From an uncultured Bacillota bacterium (lineage in GTDB: Bacteria; Bacillota_I; Bacilli_A; RFN20; CAG-449): a stretch of 64,000 bases of DNA. Position numbers and translations under genes: made by a program. The notes under the pieces are model-generated. The model was not told the origin of the DNA, made no database searches, and was given only the letters and a program-made list of their open reading frames with translations. Below are positions 1 through 7,943 of the stretch, in pieces (position 1 is the first letter of the stretch; every line of letters starts with the position of its first letter). The stretch spans positions 4,287-68,286 of the forward strand of contig CABUOQ010000006.1 in NCBI GenBank assembly GCA_902493275.1, written 5' to 3'.

Positions 1-1022
1 ATTTCATTATCTTTTAAATCGTAATCTAAATTTGCTTTTTCAATATCAGTATATTTTATAGTTTTTGGACCAAAATAATTTAATGGGGTAATGGTATTGC
101 CAGAAAAAGAAATAGGTAAACCTTTGTAATTAAAATCAAAACCGCCAGAATTAAATGGAGAATTTATTTGTAATTTAGCATCTTTAATTTGAGGGCATTC
201 ATTTAAATATGTTGAAAGATTATAAACTGGAATGCTATAATCCATAAGAATTTCATTGTTTAATAAATCCTCATTATTTTTATTTGGAAAATATGAGAAA
301 CCAATAATTAAATTTATAATAGAAACAAATAACAAAATAAGATATATGAAATTAAAGTTATGATTTAAAAAGTTTTTCTTTGAAGAAATTTTGTTTCTTG
401 ATGTTATTTTTATGAATTCACCTTTCACTTTTTCATCCAAATCAACGATATTATCACAATATTGAGATATATCATCGTGTGATGCAAAAATAATACAACG
501 AGTAGTGGCCAAAGATTTCAATTCATTTAAAATTAATTCACGATTAATTTGATCAAGACTTGAAGTTAGTTCATCTAATAAAATGTATTTTGCGTTACTT
601 AACGCTATTACAATTAGGCAAACTAAATCTTTTTGACCTTCAGATAGATTTTTAATTTTATGATCGATAACAGTGTCTAATCCATATCTAACTAAATAAT
701 CATTAACTCTTGATATGTTTGGATTGTTAATTAACAATTTTAAATTTTCAATAACGCTTTTGTTTTTTATCAAAATATTATTGTTTAATAATGAAAAAAC
801 TTTGTTTTCGCATATTGAGGCATTGTATAAATATTCTTCACCATCAATTAAGCAAACACCATTAAAAGAAGTTTTATTAACTATGGTCTTTAATAAAGTT
901 GATTTGCCACTGCCAGATTCTCCTTTTAGCCAATATAATCCTGCATCGTTAAATGTGTAATGGGCATTGTTAAATAAAAGTCTATTTTTGAATTTGATAG
1001 TTAAATTTTTTATTTCAATCAT
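1..1022 (-). CDS. ABC transporter ATPase-permease fusion, B-type partner (partial, runs off left edge)
   Basis: An open frame of 340 codons starts with ATG at 1022 and has no stop before base 1. Translation shows an N-terminal ATPase domain with Walker A GESGSGKST (about residues 34-42), signature LSEGQK, Walker B YILLDE, D-loop SSLD and the H-loop in ASHDD. A transmembrane segment follows near residue 230, then the start of an extracytoplasmic domain. The usual Q-loop glutamine is missing: the segment reads FSLLNNN before the helical domain. The start overlaps the stop of the upstream ABC gene by 8 nt (ATGATTGA), so the two are translationally coupled. It most resembles the B-type fusions at 30214 and 34315 in layout. 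I infer it is the degenerate half of a heterodimeric MacB-like transporter serving the MACPF operon; the substrate is unknown. The missing 3' part should encode the rest of the ectodomain and about three C-terminal helices. Confidence 0.85.
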   Translation of the reverse strand, partial: MIEIKNLTIKFKNRLLFNNAHYTFNDAGLYWLKGESGSGKSTLLKTIVNKTSFNGVCLIDGEEYLYNASICENKVFSLLNNNILIKNKSVIENLKLLINNPNISRVNDYLVRYGLDTVIDHKIKNLSEGQKDLVCLIVIALSNAKYILLDELTSSLDQINRELILNELKSLATTRCIIFASHDDISQYCDNIVDLDEKVKGEFIKITSRNKISSKKNFLNHNFNFIYLILLFVSIINLIIGFSYFPNKNNEDLLNNEILMDYSIPVYNLSTYLNECPQIKDAKLQINSPFNSGGFDFNYKGLPISFSGNTITPLNYFGPKTIKYTDIEKANLDYDLKDNE

Positions 1023-3015
1023 ATAACAATGTCTCCTTTAATAAATTTTTCTTTATGAACAAAGAAATGCCCCAAATTGCTAAAAAATTAAATAAAATTA
1101 AAATATAAGTAAACCAAGAAAAATGCTTAATACTAGCAACTATAAAATATGAGGCAAAAAGAAGTATAGGTATTGCAAAATTAAATATAATTAATATACT
1201 TTTGCTTATTTTTCTGATTTTTCTTTTCTCAATATTAAAATTAGATAATATAAATAAATTACTTCTCAACTTATTGAATGATGTATATGCAAAAAACAAA
1301 CTAATAGTGGAAAAAATTATTGATACCAGTAAAATGGAAAAAGTTTTATTATAATTATTAATAGCAGTAAAATGATTAAGTGTTTTAAAATTCAAATTTT
1401 TTAAATTTAAGACGCCGTTTACATCATCAAGTTGTAGTTCTTTTAAATCATCATAATAATTAATATAAGGTAATTTATTGTCTTGCCAAAGCTTTTCAAA
1501 TAAATCATAACTTGTAATAATATCGTAATTTTCTTCATTTGAATCCATAATAGTATAATCTGATATATTAAAATCCTTTTTTCCATAAGGTGTTTCTAAC
1601 GATAGGTGAGATAGTGATTCATCTTTTATAAGAGTAGATGACACTGTATCATCAAAAATTAAAGTATGTTGATTCATTTTTTGATCTATAAAACGAAAAG
1701 ATGTTACATAAGTTTTAATTAAATCTAAATTTGATGTATTAATTTCAAATGTATTTGATGGAATCTTATAAAATCCTGTAATAATTAATGGAGTATCATA
1801 AGTATAAAATTTTATTTTTTTGTTTAAAAATGTTTCAAGGAAATAAATGTCTTCATCATTAAAATTAAAACCAATGCTTACTTCATCATCTTTTTCACTT
1901 TTATGACCTATTATAGTTTCTTTATATTGCGAGAAATTAAGACTAACGTAGTAATCATCAAAATAAAGTGAACGATCATACTCGCTGGAAGAATCACCAT
2001 CTTCACTAGATGAATTAGCATTTTCAAAACTAGATGAATCAGTATTTTCACTAGATGAATTAGTATTTTCAAAAGATAGGAAAGTTCTTACTGTTGTTAT
2101 TAATTTGCTATAAAAAAATGGCAAACTTTTCGTCGCGTGATTTAAAGGTTGTTCTTCAGATATTAAAGTATTTTCAGGGAGAATATATGATGTAGATAAA
2201 GAATTATAATAATAGGCATCTAAATTTTCATAAGTTAATGGAGAAGCAAAACATATAACAAAGCTCAGTAAAAACAAAATGAATGAACTCAATAAATTAG
2301 AAAAATTACTCTTAATAATCAACCATTTATTAATATTTGTTTTATGCGTTTTAATATTTAATAAATAATTATTAGTTTTATTAACTTCTTTAATTGTTAA
2401 ACCATCAAAATATAAAAGAATGTGATTAACATCATTATAAAAAGAATCCTTTTCATGACTAATTATGATAATTAGTCGATCTTTAGATAGTTTATCTAAC
2501 AAAGCGAGCATTTTAATTTTGTTTTTTTGATCCAAATGAGCAAAAGGCTCATCGAGTAAATAGATAGGTTTATCTTGACATAGTGTAATCCCTACGAATA
2601 GTCTTTGTTTTTCACCTTGTGATAAATTTTTAACTTTGCAATTTATAATATCTTCTAGATTTAAAGTAGTAATGATATCTCTTGTTTTGTTTTCATCAAT
2701 TTTAAAAAGCTTGAAAAGATCTAAAACAGTAATACTATTTATACCAACTTCATTTTGGTGATAATAAGCTATTCGGTTTTTTATAAATGAATCTTTTTTA
2801 TCTTGAGATAATAAATTTGTATCTTGAGAATCAATTTTAATTGCTCCATTACTTGGAGTTAAATCTCCGCTTATGAGATTAAATAGAGTTGATTTACCAG
2901 ATCCATTTTTTCCAGTTAAAATATATAAACCAGCATGGGTAAAAGAGTAATTTAAGTTATGAATTATAGGCAACGATTTATTATAGCCAAATGTAATGTT
3001 ATTAATTTCTATCAT
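1015..3015 (-). CDS. ABC transporter ATPase-permease fusion, A-type (MacB-like), MACPF operon
   Basis: 666 residues. An N-terminal ATPase domain has Walker A GKNGSGKST (about 35-43), a Q-loop glutamine in YYHQNE, signature LSQGEKQR and a Walker B ending LLDEP; it is followed by TM1 near 235-258. A large extracytoplasmic domain (about 260-555) is closed by three C-terminal helices. This is the MacB/FtsX topology fused to its own ATPase. The ectodomain contains DEVSIGFN and IITGFYK, matching EITIGIN/ITGIYES and EVTIGIP/ITGVYQS in the ABC proteins at 28245 and 32385, so the three are paralogous. A serine-rich tandem repeat sits at about residues 313-345. The start lies 4 nt after the MACPF stop and has no visible Shine-Dalgarno, which suggests translational coupling. 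MacB-type proteins act in toxin or peptide export, lipoprotein handling or peptide resistance; which applies here is not visible. Confidence 0.88.
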   Translation of the reverse strand: MIEINNITFGYNKSLPIIHNLNYSFTHAGLYILTGKNGSGKSTLFNLISGDLTPSNGAIKIDSQDTNLLSQDKKDSFIKNRIAYYHQNEVGINSITVLDLFKLFKIDENKTRDIITTLNLEDIINCKVKNLSQGEKQRLFVGITLCQDKPIYLLDEPFAHLDQKNKIKMLALLDKLSKDRLIIIISHEKDSFYNDVNHILLYFDGLTIKEVNKTNNYLLNIKTHKTNINKWLIIKSNFSNLLSSFILFLLSFVICFASPLTYENLDAYYYNSLSTSYILPENTLISEEQPLNHATKSLPFFYSKLITTVRTFLSFENTNSSSENTDSSSFENANSSSEDGDSSSEYDRSLYFDDYYVSLNFSQYKETIIGHKSEKDDEVSIGFNFNDEDIYFLETFLNKKIKFYTYDTPLIITGFYKIPSNTFEINTSNLDLIKTYVTSFRFIDQKMNQHTLIFDDTVSSTLIKDESLSHLSLETPYGKKDFNISDYTIMDSNEENYDIITSYDLFEKLWQDNKLPYINYYDDLKELQLDDVNGVLNLKNLNFKTLNHFTAINNYNKTFSILLVSIIFSTISLFFAYTSFNKLRSNLFILSNFNIEKRKIRKISKSILIIFNFAIPILLFASYFIVASIKHFSWFTYILILFNFLAIWGISLFIKKNLLKETLLYD
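1984..2070 (-). repeat. 21-nt in-frame tandem repeat encoding a Ser-rich linker
   Basis: Within the ABC gene at 1015-3015, the unit actagatgaattagcattttc (plus-strand reading) occurs at 2005-2025, 2029-2049 and 2050-2070 with one or two changes; a more degenerate copy lies at 1984-2003. An extra aaa separates two units. It encodes alternating ENxNSSS and SSSFEN segments in the extracytoplasmic domain. The unit length is a multiple of three, so copy-number change would keep the frame. No other ABC protein in the window has this insert. Confidence 0.8.
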
Positions 3016-3019
3016 ATTA

Positions 3020-4564
3020 TTATTTTGATACAGTCATTTGTAATTTGATTGATGTTGCTTTAAACATATTTCCGTTTCCATAAGCATCAAATTTAATTAT
3101 AAATGAGCCAGAAGTGTTATCTTTTATGTTTGAAAGATTTACATCACTTGTTGAAAATTCAATTAAATCAGATTCATTAGAGAAAAAACTATCGTTAATT
3201 GAAGATACTTTAAAATCTTTAAAGAAAATCCTGTTTAGTGGTTTGTTAGAATCATTAATTTCTTCATTATAAAGCGAGATATAAGTATTTGTTGATGAAA
3301 GAATCGAGCTTCGTCTCATAGTTAAATTTAATTTAAATTTGATATTATGATATCCTAATTTATATAAAGAATTTGGAGATGGTAAATAGAAATAAATATA
3401 TTTAATTCCACCATTTCCTCCAAAGTCGAGTGTGTCAGTCTCATTAACAGTTACATAACTGTTTGTAACTATTCTTTTTCCAACATTTGTCGTAAATTTT
3501 GATTGAGAAGGAGTACTATATATATTATGATTATTTTTTTTATTATTATTATAATATGTTTTCAATAACAATTTTGTTTTTTCGTTATCAATCAAGTCCC
3601 AAATAGGAATTATTATAAAATTATCACTAAATATGTATTCTTTATTTGAAGAATTTATAGTTTTTAACCAATTGTTTATGGTTTGGTTAATTTCTTTAGG
3701 ACTATTTACATAGAAGGCTTGTCCTCCTCGTCCCTCTACAGCACTGCTAATACTGGTGTTACCTCCTGTATTCATAGTTTGTAATTTTGATTGAAACCTT
3801 GTGGAAATATCTCCAGATAAACTACCATCTGCATTCAAAGGAACATTTAATGCATCTTCAAATTCTGTGCCAAGAGTTTGTGTATTATTTAAAATATATT
3901 TGCTTGAAATCATTTTGTAGTTAAATATACAACTACCGCCTTGACTGCATCTTGTTATAACATGTGTCCCAAATTTGTTAAATAAACTTTTTATTTGTGC
4001 GTTTATAGAACCATTATTGTTAATTATAAGTTGTAACAAACTTATTTCAAAACTAAAATCATTAGATAAATAATTTTTCAAATTAGATATATTATCGCAA
4101 TTTGTAAATCCAGATAGATAAGTTTCGCTCCAGTAAGAGGTACTATAAAAAAAACTATTACTTTCGTATTCAAAATTTGTTATATTTGATATATTACATG
4201 AAGAATTAGCTTTTAAACGTAGAGCATCTTCTAAAATACTTATGTCAGCTGAAGCATTCAATTTATAATTTTCGGCTAGATTATTAATATGTTCGGTGTA
4301 ATTATAGTTACTTGATGTAACTCCTTTGAAATGTGTTGATGTGCGACCGAAATATAAATTTGCGATATTTGCACTAAATATTGATTTAGTTGCACAATTA
4401 TCAATTGATAATTTGTCTTTGACTGTAAAGTCTATGGTTTTTCCGATAATATCTACGGGTTGATAAGTATTATCCTCAAGGGCATGTGCCTGTTTAATTG
4501 TTTCGTGTGATCCTAAAAAAGAAAACAATGTAACAATTAAAAATAATCCTATTTTTTTATTCAT
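3020..4564 (-). CDS. Secreted MACPF (membrane attack complex/perforin) domain protein
   Basis: 514 residues with a Sec signal peptide; cleavage is probable after AHA near residue 28, and there is no lipobox. The MACPF signature is clear at about residues 195-213: FGTHVITRCSQGG, matching the family pattern GTHY/V-x(6)-GG in the core of the fold. Downstream, a Ser/Gly-rich stretch with SSAVEGRGGQAF fits the region before the second transmembrane-hairpin cluster. The last ~150 residues (from about 360) are a separate beta-rich domain, perhaps for membrane or glycan binding. MACPF proteins insert beta-barrel pores; bacterial examples include Bacteroides anti-bacterial BSAPs and toxins of pathogens. 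The gene has a good ribosome site (AAGGGGGA) and is first in an operon with two ABC fusions. Target cell and activity are unknown. The family call is based on the signature and fold-level pattern only. Confidence 0.85.
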   Translation of the reverse strand: MNKKIGLFLIVTLFSFLGSHETIKQAHALEDNTYQPVDIIGKTIDFTVKDKLSIDNCATKSIFSANIANLYFGRTSTHFKGVTSSNYNYTEHINNLAENYKLNASADISILEDALRLKANSSCNISNITNFEYESNSFFYSTSYWSETYLSGFTNCDNISNLKNYLSNDFSFEISLLQLIINNNGSINAQIKSLFNKFGTHVITRCSQGGSCIFNYKMISSKYILNNTQTLGTEFEDALNVPLNADGSLSGDISTRFQSKLQTMNTGGNTSISSAVEGRGGQAFYVNSPKEINQTINNWLKTINSSNKEYIFSDNFIIIPIWDLIDNEKTKLLLKTYYNNNKKNNHNIYSTPSQSKFTTNVGKRIVTNSYVTVNETDTLDFGGNGGIKYIYFYLPSPNSLYKLGYHNIKFKLNLTMRRSSILSSTNTYISLYNEEINDSNKPLNRIFFKDFKVSSINDSFFSNESDLIEFSTSDVNLSNIKDNTSGSFIIKFDAYGNGNMFKATSIKLQMTVSK

Positions 4565-4659
4565 TATGCGTTTCCCCCTTTTAATAATTTCTAAAAAATT
4601 ATACTCATAGCGAAATATTAAAATACTATAAATATTATATTATGTTTAAAAATTATTAT

Positions 4660-4704
4660 ATGTACCCTTAAATAAATAATATTACTTGTGCAAAAAAAAG
4701 TAAA
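4660..4704 (-). promoter_or_regulatory. Promoter plus shared element upstream of the MACPF operon
   Basis: On the minus strand, a -35 TTTACT (4704-4699), 17-nt spacer, -10 TATTAT (4681-4676), 4-nt gap and TTAAGGGTACAT (4671-4660) follow each other. The same arrangement occurs upstream of the ABC quartet at 28099-28143 (TTGACT-N17-TATTCT-N4-TTAAGGGTACAT). The 12-nt element would cover the predicted transcription start, giving a leader of about 100 nt before the ATG at 4564. It may be an operator at +1 or a conserved leader start. Confidence 0.6.
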
Positions 4705-4773
4705 TGTTTAGATTACAATAATAAAAATTGCAAATAAAAAAATTACAAATTCATCTAAAATGCAAACATTAAC

Positions 4774-4803
4774 TTTAAAAATGTAAGGGTTTACAATTAT
4801 AAT
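4774..4803 (+). promoter_or_regulatory. Possible promoter of the Ig-domain lipoprotein gene
   Basis: TTTAAA at 4774-4779, an 18-nt spacer and TATAAT at 4798-4803. It lies 41 nt before the ATG at 4845 and its spacer contains the cre-like site. The -35 is only a 4/6 match. Confidence 0.45.
4781..4795 (+). promoter_or_regulatory. cre-like operator (CcpA or LacI-family)
   Basis: ATGTAAGGGTTTACA matches the cre consensus WTGNAANCGNWNNCA at all positions except the central C, which is G. It is also a perfect 5-bp inverted repeat (TGTAA/TTACA). Its position between the proposed -35 and -10 fits repression. A LacI-family regulator other than CcpA is equally possible. Confidence 0.55.
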
Positions 4804-4844
4804 GCAAATTTATATTACGCAAATATAAAAACCTAGGAGGATTT

Positions 4845-6902
4845 ATGAAAAAAAGTTTGTGGTTATTTGTTTTATCTACACTTACCTTAGGGATGGTTTT
4901 TGGTTGTAAAAATGAACAGACATCGATTAGTAGTTCATCATCAACCCAAACATCATCTACTATTAGCGAAGATGATGGCGTTACAATAAAAGATGAAGAT
5001 TTTGTTGTCGATAGCGATTATGAAGCTGATTTAGGATCCACTATTACTATTGAACAAGTTACAGTTAAAGATAGTGAGAAAAAATATCATCGTTCAACAA
5101 TTAAAGTTACTGATCCATCTGGGACAGAGGTTACTTTATCTAGCGACAATTCATTTGTTGCGTCTAAAGCAGGTGTTTATGTTGTTACACATACCATTAC
5201 ATATGGCACTAATAATGCTAAAACAATGTCCAAATCATTTAATATAACAGTTACGGATACATCGGCTCCTAAACTTGATGAAGAATCAAAATATAGAATG
5301 GAGAATTTAGTGGAATTAGGAACCACAATTGATTTAACAAATATTAAAATTTCTGACAATAGTGGAGAGACTATTACTCCTAAATTCACAGTCAAATTTA
5401 ATGAAGAAACAGTTGATGTACAAGATAACAAGTTTGTTGCAGATAAAAAGGGATGTTATGAAATAATTGTAGATGCGACCGACAGTTCAAATAATAAATC
5501 CGATTTAACAATAAAAATATTTACTATTGTCGATGGAGAAAATGGCAAAACATTAACTAATAAATTTCAAGGTGGTGTCTCTTTAGGAGATAAAGGATAT
5601 AATGGTAATCACTCATCAAATTATCATTGGACAAGCGAACATTCTGAATGGGTAAATGGAAATGCTCTTTTAGCGGAAGATTGTGGTATTTTATCTGAAT
5701 CAAAATATTTATCATTTTGGTATTACTATGATGTAAAAGATTATGATGCCCGAGTTACAAGTATATCTAAATACGTATATTATGATACTAAAGCTTTTGA
5801 TGCATATGGAAATGCCTTGAATGAATATTGGCAATTCCCAAATTCATATGAATTAGAAAATAATACATGGTATAGATTTGTATTAGATTTAACTAACGCT
5901 ACTAATGTTGGTGCTGATGGTGGTCAATGCTTTAATAATCCAACCAACTTAGAAGATGTCATGTTTGGATTTGGATTCTGGGATTGGAAAGTTGGCGCTA
6001 ATGTATCAATTGCTAATGATATTTATATTGATGATATTCAATTAACATCAGAGCTCCCAAGTGATTATCATCTTCCACCAGTTGCTTCAACTATTGAATT
6101 AAATGAAACATCTATAACTTTAGAAGAAGCAGATACATTTTCTTTAAGTGCAGTTGTTGGACCTAGTGATGTTTTGAATAAATCTGTTTCTTGGGAATCA
6201 TCTGATAGCAATGTTGCAACAGTTTCTACATCAGGCGAAGTAACTGCGATAAAAAAAGGAACAGCAACTATTACAGCAACTAGTGTATCTAATCCATCTT
6301 TAAAAGCGACGTGTGAAGTAACAGTTACATCAAGCACTACTACTGAGAAAAAGCCAGATAATACTAAAGCAGTAACGATTGATCATCAATTTGATATTCA
6401 TGGTAAGCAAGCAGAAAATTTAGGTGCATTTGTTACCGATAAAACAGATTTAGTTGATTTTGGTGTTGGTCATGGTATGGCAGATAACTATTCATTAATG
6501 GCATATAATACTTCTGCTGGATTGTGTGGAATTGAAAACCCAGAATTAAATGGTAGTGGTGAGCCTACTCAAAATGCGGTATATCAAACATGGAGATTCT
6601 TTTATACAGATACTGATGGAATTATTTATGTAGCAAAAGCTAAAAAAGAATGCTTCATTAAATTGGCTGAAAATGCATCACCTGCTGGATGGTTAGAAGG
6701 AACAATGAAGTATATAGTTGAAAAAGAAGATGGTACACAAACAGTTATTGAAACTCGAGAAGTAAGTACAGGAACAGTTGCTTGTGAATATATTCACTTA
6801 GAAGCAGGTGATACATTTATTTGGAGCATTAATTCATATGGTGGCATGAGAAATATGCAAAATTCTCCTGATATCGTTGTCGCTCCAGTATATGAAGGAT
6901 AA
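4845..6902 (+). CDS. Multidomain surface lipoprotein with bacterial Ig-like domains
   Basis: 685 residues. The lipoprotein signal ends in VFGC (Cys21) and is followed by a Ser/Thr-rich linker. Two Ig-like segments (about 45-137 and 140-230) precede a Trp/Tyr-rich beta-sandwich region (about 235-405), which I take as a probable carbohydrate-binding domain. A typical Big_2 domain follows (about 413-496, with the WESSDSNVATVS pattern), then an unassigned C-terminal domain (500-685). It has a very strong ribosome site (TAGGAGG) and a cre-like site in its promoter, so it is likely abundant and carbon-regulated. It heads the first glycan locus. Similar architecture is seen in the lipoproteins at 47826 and 61175. 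Role inferred: binding or displaying polysaccharide at the cell surface; no catalytic motif was recognised. Confidence 0.8.
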   Translation: MKKSLWLFVLSTLTLGMVFGCKNEQTSISSSSSTQTSSTISEDDGVTIKDEDFVVDSDYEADLGSTITIEQVTVKDSEKKYHRSTIKVTDPSGTEVTLSSDNSFVASKAGVYVVTHTITYGTNNAKTMSKSFNITVTDTSAPKLDEESKYRMENLVELGTTIDLTNIKISDNSGETITPKFTVKFNEETVDVQDNKFVADKKGCYEIIVDATDSSNNKSDLTIKIFTIVDGENGKTLTNKFQGGVSLGDKGYNGNHSSNYHWTSEHSEWVNGNALLAEDCGILSESKYLSFWYYYDVKDYDARVTSISKYVYYDTKAFDAYGNALNEYWQFPNSYELENNTWYRFVLDLTNATNVGADGGQCFNNPTNLEDVMFGFGFWDWKVGANVSIANDIYIDDIQLTSELPSDYHLPPVASTIELNETSITLEEADTFSLSAVVGPSDVLNKSVSWESSDSNVATVSTSGEVTAIKKGTATITATSVSNPSLKATCEVTVTSSTTTEKKPDNTKAVTIDHQFDIHGKQAENLGAFVTDKTDLVDFGVGHGMADNYSLMAYNTSAGLCGIENPELNGSGEPTQNAVYQTWRFFYTDTDGIIYVAKAKKECFIKLAENASPAGWLEGTMKYIVEKEDGTQTVIETREVSTGTVACEYIHLEAGDTFIWSINSYGGMRNMQNSPDIVVAPVYEG

Positions 6903-6929
6903 GTTTAATTAGTTTGGATTATTTTAGTT

Positions 6930-7943
6930 ATGAAAAGTTATAATATAAACTTTCATAACGTCAGTGAACTTTGTTTAGATAAAGAAACGGGAGCTTATTA
7001 TTTATTAAGGCTCCCGGCTTCATTAGAAAAATACATGTCAGAACAAGGAAAGAACATGAATCGTAGTTCTATAGGTGTGGAACTACGATTTAAAATGTTA
7101 ACTGATGTTATAGAAATTACTTTATATGGTAAAAATGAAGCAGGTAAATGCTATGTTTATTTTGGCTCGGTCCAAGGTGAATGGTTTCAGTCGTCTTTTA
7201 TTATAGAAAAAAATAAAGAAACGATAGTTAAAATTAAACGTCCTCTTAATGAAGATGTAATTTCCAAAATGAATGAAGAAAAAGAAAGCGTCTATCCAAG
7301 TGATATGGTTAGATTAGTTTTTGATGGAACGCAAATAGAGTTTAAAAGTATCACAGGTTCAGTTGCTCCGTATGAAATTCCAAAAAAGATATATTTAGCA
7401 TATGGGTCTTCAATTACTTCGAATTCGATTACCTATATACCTAACATTTCTTACGTTAATCTTTTAGCTCGCTATTTAAAAATGGATTTAATTAATGTTG
7501 GATCTCCCGGGAGTTGCGAGATTCAAAAAGAAATAGCGGAGTACATATGTAACTATAATTATGATATTGCTACGATAGAATTAGGAATAAATATCATTGA
7601 TCATGTTTCTGTTCAGGAATATAAAAAAAGATGTGAATATTTTTTAGATGAGATGATAAAAAATAATAAAAGTGCTATATTTTATATAACAGATGTTTTT
7701 TCTTATTTTAACACTAGATGCAATGTCCAAGATGATAAATTATCAGCGTATAGAGAGACATTAAGGAATATATGTTTTAAGTATAAGAAGACCAATAAAG
7801 TTTATTATATTCCAGGAGATAAGCTGTTAAAAAACACCTGTAATATTTGTGCTGATTTGGTTCATCCTGATATTGATGGACATTTAGAAATATATAGTAA
7901 TTTAGTGGAGTTTATTGCGAAGAATGAAAAAAAAGATAAATAA
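6930..7943 (+). CDS. SGNH/GDSL-family hydrolase (probable carbohydrate esterase)
   Basis: 337 residues, no signal peptide. The N-terminal ~150 residues look like a beta-sandwich accessory domain. The SGNH domain begins near 155 with YGSSIT, where Ser replaces the usual Asp of GDS and Ser161 is the presumed nucleophile. ELGINI matches the block III region, and DLVHP supplies the Asp309/His312 pair. Such two-domain SGNH enzymes often deacetylate sugars or acylated oligosaccharides (CE2/CE3-like). It lies 27 nt after the Ig lipoprotein with only a weak ribosome site, so it probably shares that transcript. A cytoplasmic location implies action on imported, acylated sugars (inference). Confidence 0.75.
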   Translation: MKSYNINFHNVSELCLDKETGAYYLLRLPASLEKYMSEQGKNMNRSSIGVELRFKMLTDVIEITLYGKNEAGKCYVYFGSVQGEWFQSSFIIEKNKETIVKIKRPLNEDVISKMNEEKESVYPSDMVRLVFDGTQIEFKSITGSVAPYEIPKKIYLAYGSSITSNSITYIPNISYVNLLARYLKMDLINVGSPGSCEIQKEIAEYICNYNYDIATIELGINIIDHVSVQEYKKRCEYFLDEMIKNNKSAIFYITDVFSYFNTRCNVQDDKLSAYRETLRNICFKYKKTNKVYYIPGDKLLKNTCNICADLVHPDIDGHLEIYSNLVEFIAKNEKKDK

